A stretch of DNA of 47,239 bases from an uncultured Verrucomicrobia subdivision 3 bacterium. GTDB taxonomy: Bacteria > Verrucomicrobiota > Verrucomicrobiia > Limisphaerales > UBA11358. The position numbers and the translations under genes are program-made. Shown piece after piece: positions 24,423 to 35,062 of the stretch (its first letter is position 1; the number at the start of each line of letters is the position of its first letter). The notes below the pieces were generated by a model. The model saw nothing but the letters and a program-made list of their open reading frames with translations. It was not told the origin of the DNA and made no database searches. The stretch is taken from assembly GCA_903820285.1 (NCBI GenBank), contig CAIJGS010000188.1, forward strand, positions 1 to 47,239, read 5' to 3'.

Positions 24423-27109
24423 TCGGTTTCCTCCGGAACGGGCGGCATTTTGGCGGCCGGTAGTCTGACCGTAAAGCAGGCCCCGCCGGTGGAACGGTTT
24501 GCGGCGGAGACGTTGCCGCCCTGTGCCTCGGCAAAGCCTTTGACCAGTGACAGACCGAGTCCGGTTCCGCCCGCGGCGGCATCCGGGCCGCGTTGAAATT
24601 TTTCAAACCACCGCTTGGCCTCGCCGGTGGGCAGGCCGGGTCCATTATCCGTAACTTCCAATACCAGCTTGCCGCCATCCAGCCGGGCGCGCACGTCCAC
24701 GCGAGTGCCGGGCGGCGTGTGCATGGCAGCGTTACCCAGCAGGTTTACCAGAATTTGTTCGGTCAGCACGGCATCCAGTTTTACCGGTGGCAGGTCCGCC
24801 GGCAAGTCGAGGGTGACGGTATGGTTGGCGAGAACCCGGCCAAGGCTTTGCCGGGCGGCCGCAATGACATCGCGCAAATCGTGCCAGTCCGGATTGGATT
24901 TCAGGTGACCGGCCTCCAGCCGGGAAAGGTCGAGCAGGTTTTGCACGAGCCGGTTTAGCCGGCCGGCCGCTTCCTCGAGTTCATCCGTGAGGGCTTGCTG
25001 GGCGGGGTTTAATGGCCCGGCATTGTGCAGACCGCTCGCGGCGGTGTTGATGGCCGCGAGCGGAGTCCTTAATTCATGAGACACCGAGTTGAGCAGGGTT
25101 TTGCCCAGGCGCTCGGATTCGGCGATCAACTGTGCCTCCACCTCCGCATCACGCAGGCGTTGCCGGTCCAGCACGAGCGCGATCTGGCGGATGAAGGCAT
25201 CCAGCAAATCCCGTTGTGGTGGTGCCAGGGGTGTGGCATCCGGAAATTTTAGACTCAACACGCCGGTGGCCCGCTCGCCGGCCACCAATGGGAGGTGCAA
25301 ACCTTCGGCGGAGGACAGGGTATCGGTGCCGCGCCCGGCGGACTGGCGATGCTGGAAAGCCCACACGGCAACGGTCTGCTCCTTCTCGGGCAATTGCCAC
25401 GTGCTGGCAAAATAAGGAGCCGGCAGGGTCGCCTCCGGTGTTTCCGGCAAAGACAGGGCGACCGTGGCATGAAAGGTTTCACCCACCTGGCGGATGACCA
25501 CGGCGAGAAGTTGGGCGAGATCAGCGGATTCGGCGAGTTCCCGCGTGAGCAGGTAGAGTGCGGTGGCGCGGTGTTCACGCTGACGTTCGGCGTTTTGCTG
25601 CGACCGGATGCGCGCGGTCAACTGACCCATCGCCACGGCCACAATGAAATAGGTGGCGAACATCATGGCGTCGCCAGCGTTGGTGATACGGAAACTCTGG
25701 CGTGGCTCGGTGAAATAATAATCCCAAAGCAGGGCCGTGGCAGTGGCGGCCGCTAAGGTGGCACCGCGACCAACAAACAGGGCAAGCACCACCACGCTTA
25801 ACAAATAAATCAGCGCCAGCGATTGGTTTGCCAGCAAATGTCCGCCAAACCAATGCTCCAGCAGGGCGTTAAACAGCGTCACTGCGACTACCACCCCCAA
25901 GGCGGCCAGGTAGCTGCGGGGATTGAAAGCTTCACCCGCCAGCGGTCGCGCCGGACGGGTGGAAATCTTTTCTTCTTCGGCGCGGACGATATGGACATCA
26001 ATCTGTCCGCTCTCTCGTATTAACCGGCTCAGCATGGAGCCGCTCCGAAACCAGTCGAGGCCGCGCCAGCCCGCCGGTTTGCCGACAATGATCTGCGAAA
26101 CGTTTTGTTCGCGGGCGGCGCGCAGCAGGCCGCGCACCACGTCATCGTCCGTGGTGGTGACAATTTCCGCACCGAGTTCATGCGCCAGGGCCAGGTGCCG
26201 GGCGAGCCGGGTTTGGTCATCGGCCGAGAGCGGGCCGGGCCGCTCGACATACACGGCCACCCAGGGCGCGTGCAATTCACCCGCCAACCGTCGGGTCCAG
26301 CGCACCAGTGAAGCCGAGCTTGGGCTCGGACTGACCGCCACCAGCAGGCGCTGGCCGGATTTCCACGGCACGGCAATACCATGCGCATGGCGGTAGATCA
26401 GCACGTCCTGGCCGACGCGGTCAGCGGCGAAACGCAAGGCCAGTTCGCGCAGGGCGGAGAGATTGCCGGCGCGAAAGAAGGAATCCTGGGCGGTGGCGGC
26501 GCGTTCGGGCAGATAGACTTTTCCCTTCGCGAGCCGGGCGCGCAGTTCATCGGGCGGCAAATCCACCAGCTCGAACTCCGCGCCGGCGAAGGCGGTGTCC
26601 GGCACCGTTTCGTGAATGGTGGCGCCGGTGATCTGGCGGACCGCTTCGGCGCGGCTTTCGATGTGCTGGATGTTCAGCGTGGTGAACACATCCAGCCCGG
26701 CATCGAGCAACTCCATCACGTCCTGCCAGCGCTTGGGATGGCGGGATTCCGGGGCGTTGGTGTGGGCGAATTCATCCACCAGCACCAGTTGCGGGCGCCG
26801 GGCGAGGGTGGCATCAAGATCGAATTCCGAGAGCTGCACGCCCCGGTATTCGCCGGTGCGGCGTGGCAGCAGCGGCAGGCCTTCGGCGAGCGCGTCGGTT
26901 TCCTTGCGGCCATGGGTTTCAAGGTAACCGATGACCACATCCCGGCCGGCGGCAAGTTCCCGCCGGGCGGCGGTGAGCATGGCGTAGGTCTTGCCCACGC
27001 CCGCACACATGCCGAGAAAGACCTTTAGCCGGCCACGCTGCGAACGCGCGGCTTCGCTCTGGATCGCTGCCAGCAACGCATCAGGATTGGGGCGGTCGCG
27101 TTCGGTCAC
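24419..27109 (-). CDS. kdpD: sensor histidine kinase KdpD
   Basis: KdpD N-terminal domain (RGRLKVFLGMCAGVGKTYAMLTAARRE), USP-like domain, DUF4118 TMs, HisKA (NSVSHELRTPLAAI) and HATPase. Confidence 0.97.
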   Translation of the reverse strand: MTERDRPNPDALLAAIQSEAARSQRGRLKVFLGMCAGVGKTYAMLTAARRELAAGRDVVIGYLETHGRKETDALAEGLPLLPRRTGEYRGVQLSEFDLDATLARRPQLVLVDEFAHTNAPESRHPKRWQDVMELLDAGLDVFTTLNIQHIESRAEAVRQITGATIHETVPDTAFAGAEFELVDLPPDELRARLAKGKVYLPERAATAQDSFFRAGNLSALRELALRFAADRVGQDVLIYRHAHGIAVPWKSGQRLLVAVSPSPSSASLVRWTRRLAGELHAPWVAVYVERPGPLSADDQTRLARHLALAHELGAEIVTTTDDDVVRGLLRAAREQNVSQIIVGKPAGWRGLDWFRSGSMLSRLIRESGQIDVHIVRAEEEKISTRPARPLAGEAFNPRSYLAALGVVVAVTLFNALLEHWFGGHLLANQSLALIYLLSVVVLALFVGRGATLAAATATALLWDYYFTEPRQSFRITNAGDAMMFATYFIVAVAMGQLTARIRSQQNAERQREHRATALYLLTRELAESADLAQLLAVVIRQVGETFHATVALSLPETPEATLPAPYFASTWQLPEKEQTVAVWAFQHRQSAGRGTDTLSSAEGLHLPLVAGERATGVLSLKFPDATPLAPPQRDLLDAFIRQIALVLDRQRLRDAEVEAQLIAESERLGKTLLNSVSHELRTPLAAINTAASGLHNAGPLNPAQQALTDELEEAAGRLNRLVQNLLDLSRLEAGHLKSNPDWHDLRDVIAAARQSLGRVLANHTVTLDLPADLPPVKLDAVLTEQILVNLLGNAAMHTPPGTRVDVRARLDGGKLVLEVTDNGPGLPTGEAKRWFEKFQRGPDAAAGGTGLGLSLVKGFAEAQGGNVSAANRSTGGACFTVRLPAAKMPPVPEETE

Positions 27110-27113
27110 ACCG

Positions 27114-27680
27114 TTACTTTACCCCATCCAACGCCAGATTCAGCTTCAAAACGTTCACCCGCGCCTCGCCCAGAAAACCAAACTGCGGGGGTTCTACAAA
27201 CTGGTCCACCAAGGCGGTGATGCGTTCCACGGGCAATCCGCGGGATGCGGCCACGCGGGCGATCTGAAACCGGGCGGCTTCGGGGCTGATCTGCGGGTCC
27301 AGGCCGCTGCCGGAGGCGAATAGCAAGTCCGCCGGCACCGGGGCGTTGGTGCCGAGGTTATGCGCCGCCCGGAGCGCGGCCAGGTTGTTCAGCACATTGG
27401 TCTGCAACTGGCCGCTGGTCGGCCCAAGGTTGCTGGCGCCAGACGGGACGGTGGCATAACTGCCCGACGAGGGCCGGGGCCAGAAATAATTCGTGCCCGT
27501 AAACTGCTGCGCGAGCAATTCGGAACCGGCGATGGCATCGCCTTTGACAATCAGGCTGCCATTGGCGCGATCCCGGAAGGCGAGCTGGGCGATGACCGTG
27601 ACGACCACCGGATACACCAGGCCGGTGATGACCGTCCAGATGATGATCTGGCGGACGGATTGAATGATTAATTTGAACAT
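27114..27680 (-). CDS. kdpC: potassium-transporting ATPase subunit C
   Basis: YFWPRPSSGSYATVPSGASNLGPTS; ITALVDQFVEPPQFGFLGEARVNVLKLNLAL. Confidence 0.97.
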   Translation of the reverse strand: MFKLIIQSVRQIIIWTVITGLVYPVVVTVIAQLAFRDRANGSLIVKGDAIAGSELLAQQFTGTNYFWPRPSSGSYATVPSGASNLGPTSGQLQTNVLNNLAALRAAHNLGTNAPVPADLLFASGSGLDPQISPEAARFQIARVAASRGLPVERITALVDQFVEPPQFGFLGEARVNVLKLNLALDGVK

Positions 27681-27708
27681 AGATATCCTTACTCAATGGC
27701 TAACAAAA

Positions 27709-29793
27709 TCAGGGAGCGAGATGCGTGGCCACCAGCAACACATCAATCAGTTTGATAAAGACGAACGGCACAATGATGCCGCCGAGTCCGTAGATCAGCA
27801 TGTTATTCCGCAAGATCACCGCCGCGCCCAGGGGACGGTATTTCACGCCGCGCAACGCGAGCGGGATCAGCGCCACAATGATAAGCGCATTGAAAATGAC
27901 CGCGCTCAGGATGGCGCTCTGCGGCGAATGCAGAAACATGATGTTCAGCTTGTCGAGCGGCCCATGTTGTCCCGCCGACAGCGCATACAGCAGGCCGAAC
28001 ATGGCCGGGAGAATGGCGAAATATTTCGACACGTCATTGGCGATGCTGAACGTGGTCAGCGCGCCGCGGGTCATGAGCAACTGTTTGCCAATCTCGACCA
28101 CTTCGATGAGTTTGGTGGGGTTGGAATCCAAGTCCACCATGTTGCCGGCCTCGCGGGCGGCCTGCGTGCCGGTGTTCATGGCCACGCCAACATCCGCCTG
28201 GGCAAGCGCGGGGGCGTCGTTGGTGCCGTCGCCAATCATGGCCACGAGCCGGCCACCTTCCTGTTCCTGGCGGATGCGCGCGAGCTTGTCTTCAGGCTTG
28301 GCTTGGGCGATGAAATCATCTACGCCCGCCTCGGCCGCGATGGCGGCAGCGGTCAATGAATTATCCCCGGTAATCATCACCGTGCGCACACCCATTTTGC
28401 GGAGCTGGGCAAAACGTTCCTTGATGCCACCCTTCACTATGTCCTTGAGATGGATAACGCCAAGAATCTTCGCGCCATCAGCCACTACCAGGGGCGTGCC
28501 ACCTTGGCGAGCAATGCCATCCACTTTTTCAAAAACGGCTTTATCCACAGTTCCACCTTGCTCGACCGCCCAGGTTTTCACCGCCTCGGCGGCGCCTTTG
28601 CGAATGCGGCGCAGGGCGGAGGTTTTGGCATCGGTCAGGTCCAGTCCGCTCATGCGGGTTTGGGCGGTGAACGGAATGAATTGCGCATGCGGTCCGGAGA
28701 CGTCGCGGCCGCGCAGACCGTATTTTTCTTTGGCCAGCACCGCGATGGAACGGCCCTCTGGCGTTTCATCGGCCAGCGAGGCGAGTTGCGCGGCATCGGC
28801 CAGTTCTTCGAGCGTGACACCGGGAGCGGGAATGAATTCCGTGGCTTGACGGTTGCCAAGCGTGATGGTACCCGTCTTGTCCAGCAGGAGCACATCCACG
28901 TCACCGGCGGCTTCCACAGCGCGACCGGAAGTCGCCAGCACATTGCGGCGCATCAGGCGGTCAATGCCCGCGATGCCGATGGCGCTGAGCAGGCCACCGA
29001 TGGTAGTGGGGATTAGACACACGATCAACGCAAGCAAGACCGGAATGGAAGTCATCACCACGCCCTTCTGGCCGGCGGCGTTTTCGTTGTAATGGGCAAA
29101 TGGCGGTAGCACCACCACCACGACAATAAACAGCGCCGTGAGGCTGATCAGCACAATGTTCAAGGCGATTTCGTTCGGCGTCTTCTGCCGGCGCGCGCCT
29201 TCGATCATGGAGATCATGCGGTCGAGGAACGAGTTGCCGGCCTCGGCGGTGACGCGGATGACAATACGGTCACTCAGCACGCGGGTGCCGCCCGTGACAG
29301 CGCTGCGGTCGCCGCCGCTTTCGCGGACGACGGGGGCGGATTCGCCAGTGATGGCGGATTCATCCACCGTGGCGATGCCTTCAATGATTTCACCGTCGGC
29401 GGCAATGATTTCACCAGCCTCACACACAATGAGTTCGCCGATTTTTAGGTCGTTGCCATTCACGGAAATTTCCTGACCGTTGACGATTTTGCGCGCGCTG
29501 GTTTTGGTGCGCATGCGGCGCAGTTCGTCGGCATGTGCCTTGCCGCGGCCCTCGGCCATGGCTTCCGCGAAATTCGCGAACAGGCACGTGAACCAGAGCC
29601 AGAAACAGATCTGCGCATTGAACAGGTTGAACTGGTGCGGCAGGGCCAGGAAGACCGTGGTAACGATCGAGCCCAGATAGACCACAAACATGACCGGGTT
29701 TTTAATCTGGTCGCCGGGATGCAGTTTCTTGAACGACTCGACGACGGCCTGCCGGACGAGGACCGCGTAATTCACTTCAGCTTTCGCACTCAT
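27709..29793 (-). CDS. kdpB: potassium-transporting ATPase subunit B
   Basis: [69 protein letters not shown]. Confidence 0.98.
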   Translation of the reverse strand: MSAKAEVNYAVLVRQAVVESFKKLHPGDQIKNPVMFVVYLGSIVTTVFLALPHQFNLFNAQICFWLWFTCLFANFAEAMAEGRGKAHADELRRMRTKTSARKIVNGQEISVNGNDLKIGELIVCEAGEIIAADGEIIEGIATVDESAITGESAPVVRESGGDRSAVTGGTRVLSDRIVIRVTAEAGNSFLDRMISMIEGARRQKTPNEIALNIVLISLTALFIVVVVVLPPFAHYNENAAGQKGVVMTSIPVLLALIVCLIPTTIGGLLSAIGIAGIDRLMRRNVLATSGRAVEAAGDVDVLLLDKTGTITLGNRQATEFIPAPGVTLEELADAAQLASLADETPEGRSIAVLAKEKYGLRGRDVSGPHAQFIPFTAQTRMSGLDLTDAKTSALRRIRKGAAEAVKTWAVEQGGTVDKAVFEKVDGIARQGGTPLVVADGAKILGVIHLKDIVKGGIKERFAQLRKMGVRTVMITGDNSLTAAAIAAEAGVDDFIAQAKPEDKLARIRQEQEGGRLVAMIGDGTNDAPALAQADVGVAMNTGTQAAREAGNMVDLDSNPTKLIEVVEIGKQLLMTRGALTTFSIANDVSKYFAILPAMFGLLYALSAGQHGPLDKLNIMFLHSPQSAILSAVIFNALIIVALIPLALRGVKYRPLGAAVILRNNMLIYGLGGIIVPFVFIKLIDVLLVATHLAP

Positions 29794-29820
29794 AAAATAA
29801 TTTGGAAATATGTACCGGGA

Positions 29821-31599
29821 TTAAAAGGTGCGGCCGGACATCATCAGGCCATGCTCGACAATAGGGCCGAGACAGAGGGCCGGGAAAAAGGTCAGCGCGG
29901 CAATGATCAGGATGGCGCCGAGCAGAACCACGGCAAACGTTACCCCGTTGGTCGGCAGTGTGCCCGGCGAGGGGGCGGCGGTTTTCTTCGCCGCCAGCCG
30001 GCCGGCAATGGCCAGCACGGCAAGGATGACCGAGAACCGGCCGATGAACATCGCCGTGGCCAAGGTGAGGTTGTAAAAATTCGTGTTCACGCTCAATCCG
30101 GCGAACGCGCTGCCGTTATTGTTCGCACACGAAGCATAGGCATAGAGAATTTCACTCAAGCCATGCGGTCCCTGGTTATTCAAACCTGCGAGACCAACCG
30201 GCAGCGAACAGGCAATGGCCGCGCCACCCAACACGAGAACACTGGGGACCAATATGCCAACCACCGCCCAGGTGGCCTCCCACGCCTGGATTTTCTTGCC
30301 GAGATATTCAGGTGTACGACCCACCATCAGGCCGGCGAGAAAAACGGTGATCAAGACATGCAACAGGATGCCATAGAGACCCGCGCCGACACCGCCGAAG
30401 GCGATGCAGCCAACCATCATGTTCCACATCGGTACCAAGCCGGCGAGCGGGGTGAAGCTGTCGTGCATGGCATTCACCGCGCCGCAGGAAGTGCCGGTGG
30501 TAGCGGTGGCGAAGAGCACGCTGTTCATCACGCCAAAGCGGGTTTCCTTGCCCTCCATCAACTGGCTGGTGCCGAGCACGGGGTTGGTCTGGGTTTCCGA
30601 CCACCAGGCCAGCGAGAATCCGCCCACGAGCAGGGCAAGCATCACGGCAAAAATGCACCAGGCATGCCGGCGGTCACCAATCATGATGCCAAAGGCATAA
30701 ACCAAACCAGCGGGAATGATGAGCAAACCCAGCATTTCCAGAAAGTTTGAGAAAGGCGTGGGATTCTCAAATGGATGCGCACTGTTCTGGCCAAAGAACC
30801 CGCCGCCGTTCGTGCCGAGATGCTTGATGGCAATCTGCGAAGCGGCCGGCCCCAGCGGCACATCCTGGGTTTCCACCTTCTGGTCCACCATCACGGGTTT
30901 GCCATCGGTGCCATTGACCACGTTGCCCTTGTCATCCGTCTTTTGCACCTGGGTGGTGTAGGGCTCTAGGAGTTTGGCGGACGCATAGGGCTTGAAGGTT
31001 TGCACCACTCCCTGCCCCACCAGGAATATCGCCAGCACTACCGAGAGCGGTAAGAGGATGTAGAGCGTGGTGCGGGTGAGATCCACCCAGAAATTACCCA
31101 ACGTCTTGGAAGACGCGCGGGTTAATCCGCGAATAACGGCAAGCATCACGGCAATCCCGGTGGCTGCGCTCACAAAATTATGCACCGCCAGCCCCGCCAT
31201 TTGGGTGAGATAGCTCATGGTGGATTCACCGGCATACGCCTGCCAGTTGGTGTTCGTAATGAAGCTGATGGCGGTATTCAGCGCCAGTGCCCAGCCGACA
31301 TTGGTGAACTTCTGCGGATTCAGCGGCAGCGCGGCTTGGGCCATCTGCAAGCCCCACAACGAAAGCACACAAATGATGTTGAATATGATGACCGCCCAAA
31401 AATAGCGCTGCCAGGTCATTTCCTCCGCCGAATCGACGCCACTGGCGCGATACACGAGCTTTTCGATGGGGGATAGAATCGGGTGCAGCCACGTTTTCTG
31501 GCCCTGAAATACCCGGGCCATAAAGCGCCCCAGCAAGGGCGTGAGGCCGATCAGCAGTCCAAAATAGACCGCCAGTTGAATGACTTCGTTAGTTCTCAT
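29821..31599 (-). CDS. kdpA: potassium-transporting ATPase subunit A
   Basis: WQAYAGESTMSYLTQMAGLAVHNFVSAATG; NNNGSAFAGL; start chosen at MRTNEVIQ (31599). Confidence 0.97.
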   Translation of the reverse strand: MRTNEVIQLAVYFGLLIGLTPLLGRFMARVFQGQKTWLHPILSPIEKLVYRASGVDSAEEMTWQRYFWAVIIFNIICVLSLWGLQMAQAALPLNPQKFTNVGWALALNTAISFITNTNWQAYAGESTMSYLTQMAGLAVHNFVSAATGIAVMLAVIRGLTRASSKTLGNFWVDLTRTTLYILLPLSVVLAIFLVGQGVVQTFKPYASAKLLEPYTTQVQKTDDKGNVVNGTDGKPVMVDQKVETQDVPLGPAASQIAIKHLGTNGGGFFGQNSAHPFENPTPFSNFLEMLGLLIIPAGLVYAFGIMIGDRRHAWCIFAVMLALLVGGFSLAWWSETQTNPVLGTSQLMEGKETRFGVMNSVLFATATTGTSCGAVNAMHDSFTPLAGLVPMWNMMVGCIAFGGVGAGLYGILLHVLITVFLAGLMVGRTPEYLGKKIQAWEATWAVVGILVPSVLVLGGAAIACSLPVGLAGLNNQGPHGLSEILYAYASCANNNGSAFAGLSVNTNFYNLTLATAMFIGRFSVILAVLAIAGRLAAKKTAAPSPGTLPTNGVTFAVVLLGAILIIAALTFFPALCLGPIVEHGLMMSGRTF

Positions 31600-31787
31600 A
31601 CGCGACCGGCAGATTAGCACCGGCAGCCTTGGAGAGGTCAGTCAATAGCGGGGGCAAAAGTATCAATAAAATATCAACAGCTGTTTGGCCGGCTCGGCCG
31701 CGCCAACTGGCGTGTAAAATTTTTTTTACGGCCCCTGCAATCCTGTATTGATTGTTTTTCCGGGCCAGTGTATGCCATGGTCAGACC

Positions 31788-32210
31788 ATGGGCCGGACTT
31801 TCCATTTTGAATGTCCACTATGCCAGTACCGCACCCGCGTTTCCGGCGGGGCGGATGCCGGCATCAACTGCTCCATTCAAACCATCATCTGCCATGACTG
31901 CCGCGAGCTCTATGATGTTTTCACCAAGGTTCGCCGCCTGACAGAAACCACCGGCGTGGTTAGGAAGCAATTGGGTTTTATGCCGGATCGGCTGATTCCG
32001 CCCCCGTTCCTGCGCGATGGTTCCATGAAGACCCTCGCCATTCCACTGAAGAACTCGGGACCGGCACGGGCTTTTTTCTGGGAGCAATTAAAACTGGTGT
32101 GTCCGTCATCTGCTCATCACCGGGTGGAAGTCTGGAAAGACCCCGGCCGGTGCCCGCGGTGTGGCTGTTATCTGGAAAAGACGGTTTTCCCCTTCCGGCT
32201 TTGGGAATAA
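31788..32210 (+). CDS. zinc-ribbon hypothetical protein
   Basis: Two Cys pairs at each end (FECPLCQY…ICHDC; CPRCGCY); start at MGRTFHFECPLC. Confidence 0.65.
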   Translation: MGRTFHFECPLCQYRTRVSGGADAGINCSIQTIICHDCRELYDVFTKVRRLTETTGVVRKQLGFMPDRLIPPPFLRDGSMKTLAIPLKNSGPARAFFWEQLKLVCPSSAHHRVEVWKDPGRCPRCGCYLEKTVFPFRLWE

Positions 32211-32228
32211 TGCGCCGACCAGATCCGG

Positions 32229-33320
32229 CTACGACAGTTTGATTTTCCAGCCCAGCCGCTCGGCTTGCAGCCGGTTTTCCACTCCCAATTTACGGAAAAT
32301 CCGTTCCACATGCTTGTGCACCGTGCGCGGTTTCATGCCTAGGATGATGGCGGTTTCCGGATAGGTTTTGCCTTCGCACATCCAGTGGTAAACCTCCCGC
32401 TCACGCCGGGTCAGTGAAGCGCCCCGGGCAATGCTGGCGGTGTGGTCATGCAACGTTTCCACCAGCAGCAGATCCGCCGAGCCGTCGGGATGAGAGCGAC
32501 AGGTGACTTCCAGCCGGCCGATTTGATTTTTTACCAGCATCGTTTGCGGCGGGAGCAAGTGTTCCTCGTCCGAGGTCTGATCCCACGACTGGCAGCGCAT
32601 CCATCTCGCCAGGGTTTCGGGCAGGGCGGCACCGTTACAATCGCCGGGAAAATAATTTTGCAGCCAGCTGATGGCGCGCGCTGAAATCTGACAGACTTTC
32701 AGATCGGCTCCCACCTCGATCAGCTCCGGCTCGGAACCGGCAAACCCGGACTCCGGTCCCTGCTGCCGGTGCCGGATGCTCGCCTGTGCCCAAGCATGGT
32801 TATGGGCCTGGCGAAAATGCGGCACCAGCACGGAGAGCACTCGCCGGTCGCGCTCCGAAAAATCGCTGCCACGCCGGTTGAGCATCAGCACCACCCGGGC
32901 ATCGGGCAATTTGGGCAGCACACAGATCATCTGGTGTTGAATGCCGACCCGGCGGTAGAATTCATTATAAACACCGGTCCGGAAAAACTTCCGGGGTGCT
33001 ACCAGATCGGAGATTTTGAGCGGCCGGTCCACCTGTTGCAACATTGGTTCAAACAACGGATGCTCATGAATGTGGGCCAGCAGGGCGGGAACATGGTTCC
33101 GGAACTGTTCACTAGCTGGCCGCTGTAAAAATCGGAATCTCCAGGGCCGGTCGTTGTCCCCCTTCAACCACTTGCCATAGGTGACCATTTCACAGGGCAC
33201 CAGGTCGCCCGTGATTTTTAACATGCGTTGGACCAGATTGGTGCCCGCGTCAAATACCTGCAATTCCCGCAAACCTGCTACGACCGCAGCAAGATCCTTC
33301 TGTTTCAACCGTGTTTCCAT
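32229..33320 (-). CDS. LuxR-family transcriptional regulator
   Basis: C-terminal HTH: LTRREREVYHWMCEGKTYPETAIILGMKPRTVHKHVERIFRKLGVENRLQA. Confidence 0.92.
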   Translation of the reverse strand: METRLKQKDLAAVVAGLRELQVFDAGTNLVQRMLKITGDLVPCEMVTYGKWLKGDNDRPWRFRFLQRPASEQFRNHVPALLAHIHEHPLFEPMLQQVDRPLKISDLVAPRKFFRTGVYNEFYRRVGIQHQMICVLPKLPDARVVLMLNRRGSDFSERDRRVLSVLVPHFRQAHNHAWAQASIRHRQQGPESGFAGSEPELIEVGADLKVCQISARAISWLQNYFPGDCNGAALPETLARWMRCQSWDQTSDEEHLLPPQTMLVKNQIGRLEVTCRSHPDGSADLLLVETLHDHTASIARGASLTRREREVYHWMCEGKTYPETAIILGMKPRTVHKHVERIFRKLGVENRLQAERLGWKIKLS

Positions 33321-33522
33321 GCCAAATTCCGTGTTTCCTCCCTTGTTATCAAGGAGTGTTGTTCTTGGTTCCGATCCCGACTGATTGGCCTAAGGATATA
33401 TTCAGTGTCTACTGGGACGCAATGCTGGCTGAACATTTTTTGCCACGTGAACGGCTGATTTTGGGTAGGAAAAGCAGCCGGACGGAAGACCGGCGCGAGA
33501 TTAATCATTCCGAAGCAGCAGC

Positions 33523-34008
33523 TTAATCGCGGAAATTGACAAACTGCACGGCCACGGGGAATTCTTTGCCGCGAATGGCGGTTATGACCGTCTGCAATTC
33601 GTCCCGGCTTTTGCCGTTCACACGCACCTCGTCGCCCTGAATCTGGGTGGTCACCTTGAACTTGCCGTCGCGGATGAAGGTGGTGATCTGCTTGGCCACG
33701 GTGCTTTCGATGCCCTGCTTGATCTTGATGCTTTGGCGCGCGTGGCCCAGCGGGGAAATATCCGGGTCCACCTGTTCCACGCTCTTGAGGCTGATACCGC
33801 GTTTGGCGAGTTTGCCGATGACCATCTCATTGAGGGTGCGCACCTTGTAGGCGTCCTCGGCGGTCAGTTTGATTTCGGTGGCTTCGAGGATAATCTCCGC
33901 CTTGCTGCCCTTGAAATCAAAGCGGTTGGCCAGTTCTTTTTTGGCCTGGTTGACGGCGTTTTCGATTTCCATCGAATTGACCTGCGAAACAATGTCGAAT
34001 GAAGGCAT
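33523..34008 (-). CDS. yajQ: YajQ-family nucleotide-binding protein
   Basis: MPSFDIVSQVNSMEIENAVNQAKKELANRFDFKGSKAEI … VRVNGKSRDELQTVI. Confidence 0.96.
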   Translation of the reverse strand: MPSFDIVSQVNSMEIENAVNQAKKELANRFDFKGSKAEIILEATEIKLTAEDAYKVRTLNEMVIGKLAKRGISLKSVEQVDPDISPLGHARQSIKIKQGIESTVAKQITTFIRDGKFKVTTQIQGDEVRVNGKSRDELQTVITAIRGKEFPVAVQFVNFRD

Positions 34009-34109
34009 GGACGCAGGTTAGACGATTTGGCGCCATTTGTCATCAGTGCTCCCACCGACCCGCAAATTATTCCCGTTCATTCCGCCGGTTTATAGATTAG
34101 GATCACGGT

Positions 34110-35039
34110 ATGCAGGAATCCGGCTCAGTCCGTCCGGTGCCGCCCAAGCGCAAGCTTCCGCGGTCGTTCAAGGATTTGACGCCCGCCAAACACTTCAATC
34201 CGCGCACCTTTTTCCAGGAGCTGATCTGGAAAGGCTGGTTTACGCCCCGGCGAGGCGTTCAGCGGCAGCCGGTATTTCCCAAACTCAAACGCCGGCAGGT
34301 GGCCATCACCTGGATTGGGCACGCGTCGTTTCTCATCCAGTTCAACGACTTGAACGTGCTGATCGATCCGAATTTTGCCAACTGGCTGTTTCTGATGAAA
34401 CGCATCAAACGGGCGGGCCTGAAGCTCAAGGACCTGCCGCCGATTGATCTGGTTTTGCTTTCCCACGCGCACTTTGATCATTTTCATAAGCCCACCCTGC
34501 GGCGGCTGCCGGCGACCAAAATCGGGGTTATGCCGTGGGGCGTCGGTGATCTGGCGCGCAACCTGGGTTTCGCCCGCGTCATCGAACTGGACTGGTGGGA
34601 ATCGTTTTCCCAGCGCGATTGGAAAGTGACATTTACGCCCAGCGCACATTGGGGCGCGCGAACGCTGCATGATCATCATCGTGGTTACGGTGGGTTTGTG
34701 CTGGAATATCAGGGCCGTAAAATTTATCACGCCGGCGACAGCGCCTATTTTGACGGTTTCGCGGAAATTGGCAAACGGCTCGCTCCGGAAATCGCCCTGC
34801 TGCCCATTGGCGCGTACCACCCGGAGTCATTCCGCCGGGTGCACATGGGACCGGATGAAGCAGTACAAGCCTTCAAAGATCTGCGGGCGAAAACATTTGT
34901 CCCGATGCACTACGGCACCTTCAAGTTGTCCTTCGAATCCATGGATGAGCCACCCCGGTGGCTGCGGGAAATCGTGGCGGAACAAAAATTAACTTCCCGG
35001 TTGAAAATTCTGGAAGAAGGCGTGCCGCGCGTTTTTTAA
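34110..35039 (+). CDS. MBL-fold metallo-hydrolase (UlaG / NAPE-PLD-like)
   Basis: TWIGHASFLIQFNDLNVLIDPNF; LLSHAHFDHFHKPTLRRL; YHAGDSAYFDGFAEIG; MHYGTF. Confidence 0.93.
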   Translation: MQESGSVRPVPPKRKLPRSFKDLTPAKHFNPRTFFQELIWKGWFTPRRGVQRQPVFPKLKRRQVAITWIGHASFLIQFNDLNVLIDPNFANWLFLMKRIKRAGLKLKDLPPIDLVLLSHAHFDHFHKPTLRRLPATKIGVMPWGVGDLARNLGFARVIELDWWESFSQRDWKVTFTPSAHWGARTLHDHHRGYGGFVLEYQGRKIYHAGDSAYFDGFAEIGKRLAPEIALLPIGAYHPESFRRVHMGPDEAVQAFKDLRAKTFVPMHYGTFKLSFESMDEPPRWLREIVAEQKLTSRLKILEEGVPRVF

Positions 35040-35062
35040 GGCGGAGTCATTGCAACGTCGCT

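Noticed and set aside
31600-31787. Small kdpF gene upstream of kdpA
   Set aside because: No short hydrophobic ORF found on the minus strand; kdpF is apparently absent.
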